Below, in pieces: positions 1 to 7,922 of a stretch of DNA of 32,385 nt. Origin of the DNA: an uncultured Eubacterium sp. GTDB lineage: Bacteria > Bacillota > Clostridia > Lachnospirales > Lachnospiraceae. The stretch is taken from contig CANDMV010000035.1 of the NCBI GenBank assembly GCA_947385875.1, positions 1 through 32,385 on the forward strand, in the 5' to 3' direction. A model generated the notes under the pieces. It saw only the letters and a list, made by a program, of their open reading frames with translations. It ran no database searches and was not told the origin of the DNA. Both the position numbers and the translations under genes were made by a program. The stretch's first letter is position 1; every line of letters begins with the position of its first letter.

Positions 1-50
1 ATATCATGCCCTGTGGGTACATCTCACAGAAAGCATTTTTCAAACACGCT

Positions 51-177
51 CTAGTGTACTGACATGATGACATTTTAACTAACTCTATCAGCCGCAATAC
101 TTTTATTATATGGATTGTAGATAATCATAATTGTAGATAATCATATGAGTTAAAATATCAATGTGCCAGTACACTAG
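51..177. repeat. 127-bp imperfect palindrome with internal direct repeat
   Basis: Positions 51-80 and 148-177 form an inverted repeat matching at 25 of 30 positions by eye, with ends CTAGTGTACT and AGTACACTAG. The loop holds a 16-bp direct repeat (ATTGTAGATAATCATA at 114-129 and 130-145). No open reading frame fits. The shape resembles a small non-autonomous inverted-repeat element, but no second copy is present in the window and no target-site duplication is obvious. Confidence 0.6.
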
Positions 178-180
178 ATC

Positions 181-272
181 TATACTCGCGAAAGATAAGT
201 TTTGCTAAATTTATCGCCCATATATGCCCGCGAACGCGATGTATCTGGAAAACTTTTTCGTTCGCGGGTATA
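181..272 (+). repeat. dispersed stem-forming element, copy 1 (upstream of mutL)
   Basis: A 92-bp element bounded by TATACTCGCGAA (181-192) and TTCGCGGGTATA (261-272), which pair end to end. A second copy lies inverted at 16571-16661. The two share exact blocks TATACTCGC, ATGCCCG, TGGAAAACTTTT and GCGGGTATA and are roughly 70% identical by eye. Stem pairs change together between copies (G-C to A-T, A-T to G-C), and one pair is T-G in both, which would be a U-G wobble if this strand is transcribed. An internal hairpin pairs 227-236 with 259-268. It ends 59 bp before the mutL start. It could be a structured RNA leader or a palindromic mobile repeat. Confidence 0.6.
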
Positions 273-331
273 ATCGCTTCGCGATGGGACTTTAAAAGTA
301 AGCATATTAATGGAAGAAAGGAAGCTGTCAG

Positions 332-2668
332 ATGGCGGATATACAAGTATTAGATGAACAGACGATTGATAAAATTGCAGCTGGAGAAGTCGTAGAGCGT
401 CCATCTTCCGTTGTGAAAGAATTAGTAGAAAACGCGATGGATGCAAAAGCGACGGCGATTACGATTGAGATTAAAGACGGAGGAATTTCGCTGATCCGCA
501 TTACGGACAATGGACAGGGTATTCCAAAAGCGCAGGTGCCGACTGCATTTTTACGTCATGCTACGAGCAAGCTAAAATGCATAGAAGATCTGCTTACGAT
601 ATCTTCTCTTGGCTTCCGCGGGGAAGCGCTGTCCAGTATCGCAGCAGTCTCACAGGTAGAATTAATCACGAAAACATCGGATGAATTGACAGGAACAAAA
701 TATGTCATCGAAGGTTCTAAGGAGAAGAGCACAGAAGATATTGGCGCGCCAGAGGGGACGACGTTTCTTGTAAGGAACCTGTTTTATAATACTCCTGCGA
801 GACAGAAATTTTTAAAATCCACACAGACAGAGGCTTCATATATCAGTACATTAGTGGAAAGACTGGCATTATCACATCCTGATATATCTTTTCAGTTTAT
901 CGCGAATAACCAGTCTAGGATTCATACGAATGGGAATTCGCAGGTAAAAGACATTATATACCATATTTACGGCAGGGACATTGCGGCAGGTGTGCTGCCG
1001 ATTCATGATTCCAATGAGCTTTTTACAATAAATGGATATATCGGCAAGCCGTTTATCTCCAGAGGAAATCGAAATTTTGAGACATATTTTATCAACGGGC
1101 GGTATATCAAAAGCGCATTGCTCACAAAATGTATAGAGGACGCTTATAAGCCTTATTTAATGAAGCACCAGTATCCGTTCACTGTCCTGCAGATTACAAT
1201 GGACAGCCGTCTGATTGATGTCAATGTACATCCGGCGAAAATGGAAATCCGGTTTAGTCAGAGGGAAGAGATTTATCGGATGCTGACAGCCGCCATTCGA
1301 AAAGCTCTGGAGCATAAAGACATTATACCGCAGGTGCCGCCAAAGGAAGAAAAGAAATCAAAGACAAATAAGGAGGCTGTGCCGCGAAGCCCGGAACCGT
1401 TTGAAAAAAAACGGCTGGAAGCGATTGCGGCATCGATGAAAAAAGACAGCCCGTATGAGCGCAAGTATGATTATACAAAGGATTTTACGGAACTTAAATT
1501 AGGACAAAACCCGCAAGAGCTTGATAGTGCAGAAGATATCGATAAAATTAAAAAGGACAGAATTCAGGCAGATCAATCAGGACAAAATCCGCAAGAGCTT
1601 GGAAATGCGGAAGATATCGATAAAATTAAAAAGGACAGAATTCAGGCAGATCAATCAGAACAGAATCTGCAAGAGCTTGATAATATAGAAAATTATCAGT
1701 CAAACAAATCAGAACAGAATCCGCGGGAGCTTGATAATACAGCAGATTTTGACAAAATTAAAGAAAATAGAATAAAATCAGATTTACAGTCAGCTCCGTA
1801 CATAGAGGAACAAATGCAGCCTGCACAGCAAAACTCGCAGCAGCAGGAATTACAGCCTGCACAGCAAAATTCACAGCAGGAATTGTGTGAAAATACAAAA
1901 GATCATCATGCACAGCCCCAGAATGTACAGCAGAACCTACAGCTGCCACCAAATGAATATCAAGAGCTGCATCATTCAGAGCAGGAAGTCAGTTATTTAA
2001 ATGATGATTCAAGAAATAAAAATGTTTATGAGCAGCTTAGCATTGCCGAGGGCAGTTCTTATCACGCAGATTTTATGAAAGAAGCGAAGCGGCGTAATTA
2101 CACAATCATTGGCCAGCTGTTCGATACTTACTGGCTGGTTCAGGTAGACAATGAACTATTCATCATTGACCAACATGCGGCGCATGAAAAAGTACTGTAT
2201 GAAAAGATGATGGCACAGTTATCCGAACATGAGTTTACGTCCCAGCAAATCAGCCCTCCAGTCATTATTACAATGACAATGCAGGAGCAGGAGCTGTTTC
2301 AAAAATATCAGGAACAGTTTTTACGCATAGGATTCGAGGTGGATTCTTTCGGCGGAAATGAATATTCCATCTGTGCTGTGCCGGCAAACCTATACAGTCT
2401 AAATCAAAAAGAATTATTTCTGGATCTGCTGGACGGGCTTACCCATGACACAGGGAAAAGAACGCCGGAACTGATTTTAGAAAAAATAGCGTCGATGTCC
2501 TGCAAAGCTGCTGTAAAGGGAAGCCAGAGGCTGTCCCGCGGCGAAGTGGAGCAGCTTTTGACAGACCTGCTGGAATTAGAAAACCCATATAACTGCCCGC
2601 ACGGACGGCCTACTATTATTTCCATGACAAAATCGGAAATTGAACGCAAATTTAAACGAATTGTATAA
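332..2668 (+). CDS. mutL: DNA mismatch repair protein MutL
   Basis: MutL links mismatch recognition by MutS to strand nicking and removal. The N-terminal GHKL ATPase shows E30/N34 in ELVENAMDA, DNGQGI near residue 60, ATSKL and GFRGEAL. The C-terminal domain carries the endonuclease motif DQHAAHEKVLYE (from residue 613), SCKAAVKG and CPHGRPT (from 755), so this is the nicking type of MutL found in bacteria without MutH. At 778 residues it is longer than the usual 600-680, because the linker (about 340-570) contains 26-residue repeats and a Gln-rich stretch. The start is ATG after GAAAGGAAG. A mutS gene would be expected upstream but lies outside the window. miaA follows after 93 bp. A degenerate copy of the 3' end follows the stop codon. 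Confidence 0.97.
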   Translation: MADIQVLDEQTIDKIAAGEVVERPSSVVKELVENAMDAKATAITIEIKDGGISLIRITDNGQGIPKAQVPTAFLRHATSKLKCIEDLLTISSLGFRGEALSSIAAVSQVELITKTSDELTGTKYVIEGSKEKSTEDIGAPEGTTFLVRNLFYNTPARQKFLKSTQTEASYISTLVERLALSHPDISFQFIANNQSRIHTNGNSQVKDIIYHIYGRDIAAGVLPIHDSNELFTINGYIGKPFISRGNRNFETYFINGRYIKSALLTKCIEDAYKPYLMKHQYPFTVLQITMDSRLIDVNVHPAKMEIRFSQREEIYRMLTAAIRKALEHKDIIPQVPPKEEKKSKTNKEAVPRSPEPFEKKRLEAIAASMKKDSPYERKYDYTKDFTELKLGQNPQELDSAEDIDKIKKDRIQADQSGQNPQELGNAEDIDKIKKDRIQADQSEQNLQELDNIENYQSNKSEQNPRELDNTADFDKIKENRIKSDLQSAPYIEEQMQPAQQNSQQQELQPAQQNSQQELCENTKDHHAQPQNVQQNLQLPPNEYQELHHSEQEVSYLNDDSRNKNVYEQLSIAEGSSYHADFMKEAKRRNYTIIGQLFDTYWLVQVDNELFIIDQHAAHEKVLYEKMMAQLSEHEFTSQQISPPVIITMTMQEQELFQKYQEQFLRIGFEVDSFGGNEYSICAVPANLYSLNQKELFLDLLDGLTHDTGKRTPELILEKIASMSCKAAVKGSQRLSRGEVEQLLTDLLELENPYNCPHGRPTIISMTKSEIERKFKRIV
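1502..1789 (+). repeat. in-frame 78-bp tandem repeats in the MutL linker
   Basis: Repeat units start at 1502, 1580, 1658 and 1712, with spacings of 78, 78 and 54 bp, all multiples of three. The encoded unit is 26 residues, beginning (G/E)QNPQEL and containing DIDKIKKDRIQADQS. Units 1 and 2 differ at only five positions by eye. Unit 3 is shortened to 18 residues and unit 4 is diverged. A second in-frame repeat of 36 bp follows at 1817-1885 (QPAQQNSQQQEL, then QPAQQNSQQEL). The coding is charged and disorder-like, consistent with a flexible linker. Confidence 0.9.
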
Positions 2669-2725
2669 GTGTGAACTTTCAATAGTTACAATCAAAAATT
2701 GAATGCAGATCTAAATGAATAAATT
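2631..2725 (+). repeat. degenerate tandem copy of the mutL 3' end
   Basis: The last coding bases of mutL (2631-2661) reappear at 2690-2720, a period of 59 bp, matching at 25 of 31 positions by eye. All six differences are transitions. The copy is outside the reading frame of any gene and reads as a decayed version of the SEIERKFKR tail. Confidence 0.65.
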
Positions 2726-2761
2726 TTTAATATGTCGAGACAGAATTAGAGGTGAACAGAT

Positions 2762-3787
2762 ATGAAAAAGCCCCTGATTATTTTAACAGGCCCTACTGCC
2801 GTGGGAAAGACCGAGCTTTCCATCCGGCTTGCGAAAATGGTAAATGGCGCTGTGATCTCTGCTGATTCCATGCAGGTATATAAATATATGGATATCGGCT
2901 CTGCAAAAATCACTCCCGATCAGATGCAGGGTGTAAAGCATTACCTGATCGATGAATTTTATCCAGAGGAAGAGTTTAACGTCGTACGGTTTCAGCAGTA
3001 TGCCAAAAAATATATGCAGGAAATCTATGAAAACAATCAGATTCCGATTATCGCGGGCGGCACAGGCTTTTATATTCAGGCAGTATTATATGATATAGAT
3101 TTTTCCAGTCAGGATGCAGACGGAAAATACCGAAAACAATTAGAGCAGCTGGCAGAAGCTCAGGGTGCCTTAAAGCTTCATCAGATGCTTTCACAGCTTG
3201 ACCCGGCAGCGGCAAAGGCTATTCACCCGAATAATAAAAAGCGTATGATTAGAGCTTTAGAATTTTATAGGTTGACAGGACGACGAATATCTGAGCATAA
3301 TGAAAGAGAGCGCAGGAAACAGTCGCCTTACCAGTCAGCTTATTTTGTATTAAACGATGAGCGCAGCCGTCTGTATGATCGCATAGACCAGCGCGTAGAT
3401 GAGATGATAAAAGACGGTCTTATAGAGGAGGTACGAAAGCTGAAAGAGATGGGATACACAAGGAATCTGGTCTCTATGCAGGGACTTGGCTATAAAGAGC
3501 TGTTTCCATATTTTGACAATGAGTGTACGCTGGAAGAAGCAGTATCGGTCATCAAACGCGACACCAGACATTTTGCAAAGCGTCAGCTTACATGGTTTCG
3601 ACGGGAAAAAGATGTGATATGGGTGAATAAAGACATGTTTTCTTATGATAACGACAAAATTTTATCGTATATGAGTGATATATTAAGGGAGAGAGGGATC
3701 ATTAACAAAATTTATGGAGCAAATGAATCAGAAAATACAGCAGCAGACAAATCAATTCATGAATCAACGAAATCATGCAGAACTTGA
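2762..3787 (+). CDS. miaA: tRNA dimethylallyltransferase
   Basis: MiaA transfers a dimethylallyl group to N6 of A37 in tRNAs that read UNN codons, the first step toward ms2i6A. The P-loop is GPTAVGKTELS at residues 9-19. The substrate-binding segment DSMQVYKYMDIGSAK lies near 37-51 and GGTGFY near 99. The core fits the family well. At 341 residues it is longer than the usual 305-315, because a polar tail of about 25 residues overlaps the next reading frame. The start is ATG after AGAGGTGAA. No hfq gene follows, although many Firmicutes carry one here. Confidence 0.96.
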   Translation: MKKPLIILTGPTAVGKTELSIRLAKMVNGAVISADSMQVYKYMDIGSAKITPDQMQGVKHYLIDEFYPEEEFNVVRFQQYAKKYMQEIYENNQIPIIAGGTGFYIQAVLYDIDFSSQDADGKYRKQLEQLAEAQGALKLHQMLSQLDPAAAKAIHPNNKKRMIRALEFYRLTGRRISEHNERERRKQSPYQSAYFVLNDERSRLYDRIDQRVDEMIKDGLIEEVRKLKEMGYTRNLVSMQGLGYKELFPYFDNECTLEEAVSVIKRDTRHFAKRQLTWFRREKDVIWVNKDMFSYDNDKILSYMSDILRERGIINKIYGANESENTAADKSIHESTKSCRT

Positions 3788-5087
3788 CTGCACAGACAGT
3801 CTGGCAAAAATCTATGAATCTATGGGGATCTGCCGGGAAGTATCTGCATTTGGTGAAAAAATCGCAGACAGTTTAAAAGAACGCTTTATGCGCATTGACG
3901 ATACTGCGCAGCTAAATCAGTTAAAAGTTCTTCGCGCGATGCAGAAAAATAAGGTCAGCGCGGCCTGCTTTAACCAAAGCAGCGGTTATGGATATGATGA
4001 TTTAGGCAGGGATACATTGGAAAAAGTCTATGCGGACTGCTTTCATACCGAAGATGCTCTCGTACGTCCGCAGATTACATGCGGAACCCATGCGCTGGCA
4101 TTAGCTCTGATGTCGAATCTAAGGCCGGGCGATGAGCTGCTGTCAGCCTCCGGCAAGCCTTATGATACATTAGAAGAAGTGATCGGTATCCGGCCATCTA
4201 CTGGTTCTCTGGCTGAATACGGCATTACGTACCGGCAGGTTGACCTATTAGAAGACGGCAGCTTTGATTTTCAAAGGATTAAGGAAGCGATTACAAAGAA
4301 GACAAGGATGATCGCGCTGCAGCGTTCCAAAGGCTATCAGACCAGGCCGACGCTGTCTGTATCCGCGATCGGACAGCTCATTGCTTTTGTAAAAAAAATT
4401 AAGCCGGATGTCATCTGCATGGTAGATAACTGCTACGGGGAATTTGTCGAGCTGTTAGAACCATCGGATTATGGCGCGGACATAACAGTAGGCTCTTTGA
4501 TTAAAAATCCGGGAGGAGGGCTGGCTCCGATTGGCGGATATCTCGCAGGAACAAAAGAATGCATAGAAAATGCAGCCTGCCGTCTGACCTCTCCGGGGCT
4601 TGGCAGGGAAGTCGGAGCTTCCTTAGGGGTCATCCAGTCCTTTTATCAGGGTCTGTTTCAGGCTCCGGTTGTTACCGCAGGCGCGTTAAAAGGCGCGATT
4701 TTTGCGGCGAATCTCTACCAGAAGCTGGGCTTTCATGTCGTACCAAACGCCACAGAACCCCGTTACGACATTATACAGGCCGTCACACTAGGCTCGCCGG
4801 AGCGTCTCATAGCATTCTGCGAAGGAATCCAGGCAGCAGCCCCGGTAGACAGCTATGTAACGCCGCAGCCGTGGGACATGCCCGGCTATGATTCCAAGGT
4901 CATTATGGCAGCCGGAGCATTCGTGCAGGGCTCATCCATAGAGCTTAGCGCAGACGGGCCGCTTCGCGAGCCGTACAACGTATATTTCCAGGGAGGACTT
5001 ACCTGGTATCATGCAAAATATGGAATTTTAATGTCTTTACAAAAACTTTATGAGCAAAATCTTGTGAATAAAGATATAATATGTTAA
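3714..5087 (+). CDS. PLP-dependent C-S lyase-like protein (methionine gamma-lyase / 'aluminium resistance' family)
   Basis: This fold-type I PLP enzyme belongs to the family often annotated as aluminium resistance protein or cystathionine beta-lyase-like, represented by YnbB downstream of miaA in Bacillus. Its natural substrate is not established. Family landmarks are the LNQLKVLRAMQKNKVS segment, QITCGTHALALAL, MVDNCYGEFVE, and the probable PLP lysine K264 in GSLIKNPGGG. At 457 residues it exceeds the usual 410-430. The first ATG (3714) overlaps miaA by 74 bp and lacks a well-placed ribosome site. ATG codons at 3723 and 3759 are alternatives, and the family core begins near 3800. The N-terminal extension is Gln/Asn-rich and poorly supported. 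Confidence 0.9.
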   Translation: MEQMNQKIQQQTNQFMNQRNHAELDCTDSLAKIYESMGICREVSAFGEKIADSLKERFMRIDDTAQLNQLKVLRAMQKNKVSAACFNQSSGYGYDDLGRDTLEKVYADCFHTEDALVRPQITCGTHALALALMSNLRPGDELLSASGKPYDTLEEVIGIRPSTGSLAEYGITYRQVDLLEDGSFDFQRIKEAITKKTRMIALQRSKGYQTRPTLSVSAIGQLIAFVKKIKPDVICMVDNCYGEFVELLEPSDYGADITVGSLIKNPGGGLAPIGGYLAGTKECIENAACRLTSPGLGREVGASLGVIQSFYQGLFQAPVVTAGALKGAIFAANLYQKLGFHVVPNATEPRYDIIQAVTLGSPERLIAFCEGIQAAAPVDSYVTPQPWDMPGYDSKVIMAAGAFVQGSSIELSADGPLREPYNVYFQGGLTWYHAKYGILMSLQKLYEQNLVNKDIIC

Positions 5088-5157
5088 GATAATAAACTGT
5101 ATATTCCTTTTTTATCCAGCCTGATAGAGAAAGCGGAAAGGAAAAAATGGAAATTAT

Positions 5158-5862
5158 ATGGAAAACATGCAGAAACATCTAACCGTAAAGGAGCTTCCGG
5201 ATTCTGAAAAGCCTTATGAAAAATGTATGAATTACGGCCCGGAATATCTTTCGGACGCAGAACTTTTGGCAGTATTTATCCGAACCGGTACAAAGGGCAC
5301 TACATCGATTGAGCTGGCGCAGCAGCTGCTTGCAGGCGGAAGACGCAATTTACTGAACTTGTATTATTACAGCTGCAAGAGGCTGATGCAGATTCCAGGA
5401 ATCGGTGAAGTAAAGGCCGTGCAGCTGAAATGCATCGCTGAAATATCCAAACGTATTGCGAATACTGTAAGGCTGCAGGAAGCGGAATTCGACCAGCCCC
5501 ATTCGGTCGCAAACTATTACATGGAAAGACTCCGTCATGAAAAGCGGGAATCATTTATTGTCTGTATGCTGGACAGTAAATGCCGTCTGCTGGGGGACCA
5601 TGTCCTGTCCATCGGCAGCGCCAATTCCTCTTTAGTATCACCGAGGGAAGTGTTTATTCAGGCACTGCAGGCACAGGCGGTATCCATTATTATTCTGCAT
5701 AATCATCCAAGCGGCGACCCAAGGCCGAGCCGTGAGGACAAGCAAGTTACAGAATGTATCGCTGATTGCGGAAGAATGCTCCAGATTGAGCTTTCCGACC
5801 ATATTATCATCGGCGACAATAACTACTACAGCTTTAGAGAAAAGGGACTGCTTGATCCCTGA
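5158..5862 (+). CDS. radC: RadC family JAMM/MPN-domain protein
   Basis: RadC proteins combine an N-terminal helix-hairpin-helix-like region (here MQIPGIGEVKAVQLK) with a C-terminal JAMM metalloprotease-like domain. The zinc motif HNHPSGDPRPSRED begins at His181, and a candidate catalytic Glu lies in SPREVF. The name comes from a misattributed repair phenotype, and the biochemical role is still unclear. At 234 residues the length is typical. The start is ATG with GGAAA about 8 bases upstream. It sits directly before mreB (13 bp between stop and start), the usual clostridial arrangement, so it is probably cotranscribed with the elongasome genes. Confidence 0.95.
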   Translation: MENMQKHLTVKELPDSEKPYEKCMNYGPEYLSDAELLAVFIRTGTKGTTSIELAQQLLAGGRRNLLNLYYYSCKRLMQIPGIGEVKAVQLKCIAEISKRIANTVRLQEAEFDQPHSVANYYMERLRHEKRESFIVCMLDSKCRLLGDHVLSIGSANSSLVSPREVFIQALQAQAVSIIILHNHPSGDPRPSREDKQVTECIADCGRMLQIELSDHIIIGDNNYYSFREKGLLDP

Positions 5863-5875
5863 TAGGAGACAAAAA

Positions 5876-6895
5876 ATGATGTCAGCAAACATTTATGGCG
5901 TGGATTTAGGCACTGCCAATTTAAAAATTTATTGCAAAGCCAATGGAACGATCCTGAATGAAAAAAATACGATTGCAATCATCAATAAAAATCAAATGTA
6001 TTCCTATGGGAATGACGCATATGCGATGTACGAAAAGGCTCCGGACCAAATCCAAGTCACTTTTCCGATTGTGAACGGTGTGATCGCAGATTACAACAAT
6101 ATGCAGACCATGCTGTTCGAATTTTTAGAAAAAAATGCCAAGGGCAAGACACGCGGAGCAGAATTTGTGGTTGCCGTGCCGACAGATATTACAGAAGTAG
6201 AGAAAAAGGCTTTTTCGGATATATTTTATAAGAGTAAAGCAAAGCCGAAAAGCGTCCTTCTGTGTGAAAAGCCAATTGCAGATGCAGTCGGACTGGGCTT
6301 AAATGTGAATGAGCCGACGGGAATTATGGTAGTAGATATCGGTGCAGACACTACGGAGATTTCCATTATCTCATTAGGCGGGCTGGTAATCAGCCATCTG
6401 CTGCATTTTGGCGGAAACCGTCTGGACGAATCCATAATCAGCTATATCCGTAAGAATTATAATCTTGTCATCGGTCGAAAGACCGCCTGTTCTTTAAAGG
6501 AAGAGCTTGGCTGCGCATTAGAGGGCAGGGAAGATAAAATGGTGATCGTAGGAAGGGATGTAGTCAGCGGCCTTCCGATTGAAATGGAGATAACGGCTAC
6601 GATCGTATATGAAGCAATCAGGGATCACTTGACAAATATTTGCACAAATATTAAGCTGATTTTAGAGAAGACGCCTCCTGAACTAGCAAAAGACATTATT
6701 CATTCAGGAATATATATTACCGGGGGTGGTTCCAAAATCGAGAAATTAGATCAGCTGTTTTCACAGATCACCAACATTAAAGTGAACTGCTGTGACAATC
6801 CAGAGGAGAGCGTGGCTCAGGGCCTGATTAAAATCGTGTCAGATAACGATTTTAAGCACCTTGCCTATAGCTTAAAAGCAAGCATCTATCGATAG
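5876..6895 (+). CDS. mreB: Rod shape-determining protein MreB (divergent phosphate-2 loop)
   Basis: MreB is an actin-like ATPase whose membrane filaments guide lateral wall synthesis through MreC, MreD, RodA and PBP2. The phosphate-1 loop is GVDLGTANLKIY near the N-terminus and the adenosine motif is YITGGGSKI. The phosphate-2 loop reads VVDIGADTTEISIISLGG from D154, where MreB normally has DIGGGTTE, so the second loop glycine is replaced by Asp158. The reading frame stays open back to 5732, but AGGAG at 5864-5868 sets the start at ATG 5876 (or 5879, the second of two consecutive ATGs), giving 339 residues, a normal length. The gene starts 13 bp after radC. Confidence 0.93.
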   Translation: MMSANIYGVDLGTANLKIYCKANGTILNEKNTIAIINKNQMYSYGNDAYAMYEKAPDQIQVTFPIVNGVIADYNNMQTMLFEFLEKNAKGKTRGAEFVVAVPTDITEVEKKAFSDIFYKSKAKPKSVLLCEKPIADAVGLGLNVNEPTGIMVVDIGADTTEISIISLGGLVISHLLHFGGNRLDESIISYIRKNYNLVIGRKTACSLKEELGCALEGREDKMVIVGRDVVSGLPIEMEITATIVYEAIRDHLTNICTNIKLILEKTPPELAKDIIHSGIYITGGGSKIEKLDQLFSQITNIKVNCCDNPEESVAQGLIKIVSDNDFKHLAYSLKASIYR

Positions 6896-6906
6896 GGGAC
6901 GACAGC

Positions 6907-7779
6907 ATGAAGAGAAGAAGAAAAGCACGTTTTCATATTCCTCTAAAATATACGCTGCTGTCTTTGTCCGTACTGTGCATTATAGCTATGTTCGCCAGCT
7001 TTATATTTGACATTACCTTTACGCCGTTAAATACGGTGGCAGGCTATGTCTTTATACCGATGCAGAAAGGCATTAACGAAGTGGGTTCGTTTGTAAGCGA
7101 TCTGGCTGATAATCTAACTGAGCTGCGTGATGTCATGCAGAGAAATGAAGAGCTTCAGGCACAGGTGGACGAGCTTACGACAGAGCTTAGCACATATAAA
7201 ATGGAACAGTATGACATTCAGGATATGCGGGAGCTTTTAGATTTAGATGAACAGTATAACTATGAAAAAATCGGCGCGAGCATTATTGGAAAGGATGCCG
7301 GGAACTGGTTTGATACGTTCATTATCGATAAAGGGGCCAACGACGGCATTGAGGTAGATATGAATGTCATAGCTGGAAGCGGTCTGGTAGGGATTATTAC
7401 AGATGTCGGGCCGAATTATGCAAACGTACGTTCAATTATCGATGACCGCAACAGTGTCAGCGCGATCGTACTGACAACTTCAGATACCTGCTTCGTAAAT
7501 GGTGACCTGGAGATGATGAGTGAATCGCAGACCATTGAGCTGACTAATCTGACCGATGAAGATGATGAAGTGTCGGTAGGTGATCAGGTCGTCACATCAC
7601 ATACCAGCAGCAAATATGTACCCGGCCTGCTGATCGGGCGCATCAGTGAATTAAAGATGGATCCGAATAATCTGACAAAATCAGGTACGGTTACGCCTGC
7701 GGTAGATTTTGAGCATATAAAAAATGTACTGGTAATCTTGGATAAAAAGCAGTCTGTACAGACAAAGAAAGATGATTGA
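6907..7779 (+). CDS. mreC: Rod shape-determining protein MreC
   Basis: MreC is a bitopic membrane protein that activates PBP2/RodA in the elongasome. A basic N-terminus (MKRRRKARFH) is followed by one membrane segment (about 14-36), a coiled coil (about 65-105, rich in E, L and Q) and the beta-barrel domain that starts near GASIIGKDAGNWFDTFIIDK. At 290 residues it is typical. The ATG follows AGGGGA, 12 bp after mreB. The last residues are a charged tail. A 143-bp gap containing a short duplicated sequence separates it from mreD. Confidence 0.96.
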   Translation: MKRRRKARFHIPLKYTLLSLSVLCIIAMFASFIFDITFTPLNTVAGYVFIPMQKGINEVGSFVSDLADNLTELRDVMQRNEELQAQVDELTTELSTYKMEQYDIQDMRELLDLDEQYNYEKIGASIIGKDAGNWFDTFIIDKGANDGIEVDMNVIAGSGLVGIITDVGPNYANVRSIIDDRNSVSAIVLTTSDTCFVNGDLEMMSESQTIELTNLTDEDDEVSVGDQVVTSHTSSKYVPGLLIGRISELKMDPNNLTKSGTVTPAVDFEHIKNVLVILDKKQSVQTKKDD

Positions 7780-7823
7780 CATCATTTTATCGAATGCTGT
7801 GTCGGGTTTTTTACAGCTTGATT

Positions 7824-7907
7824 GATAGAATAATGGAATAGCTATAGAAGGAATGCACATTTGTGCAGCATTTTCATATTAGATAGAATGATGGAATAGC
7901 ATAGAAG
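7824..7907 (+). repeat. duplicated 27-bp sequence in the mreC-mreD gap
   Basis: The sequence at 7824-7850 (GATAGAATAATGGAATAGCT and following bases) recurs at 7882-7907, a period of 58 bp, with one transition and one single-base indel. Between them, AATGC and GCATT (7852-7873) can form a bulged hairpin. It lies in the only sizeable gap inside the mre operon. Confidence 0.6.
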
Positions 7908-7922
7908 ACAGGTGGATTCAGC

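Noticed and set aside
4559..4891. 110-residue open frame inside the lyase gene
   Set aside because: It lies in another frame within a well-supported gene, has arginine-rich composition and no ribosome site. It is a shadow frame.
7767..7790. Terminator at the end of mreC
   Set aside because: The stem is only about 5-7 bp with a wobble pair and overlaps the stop codon. The operon clearly continues into mreD.
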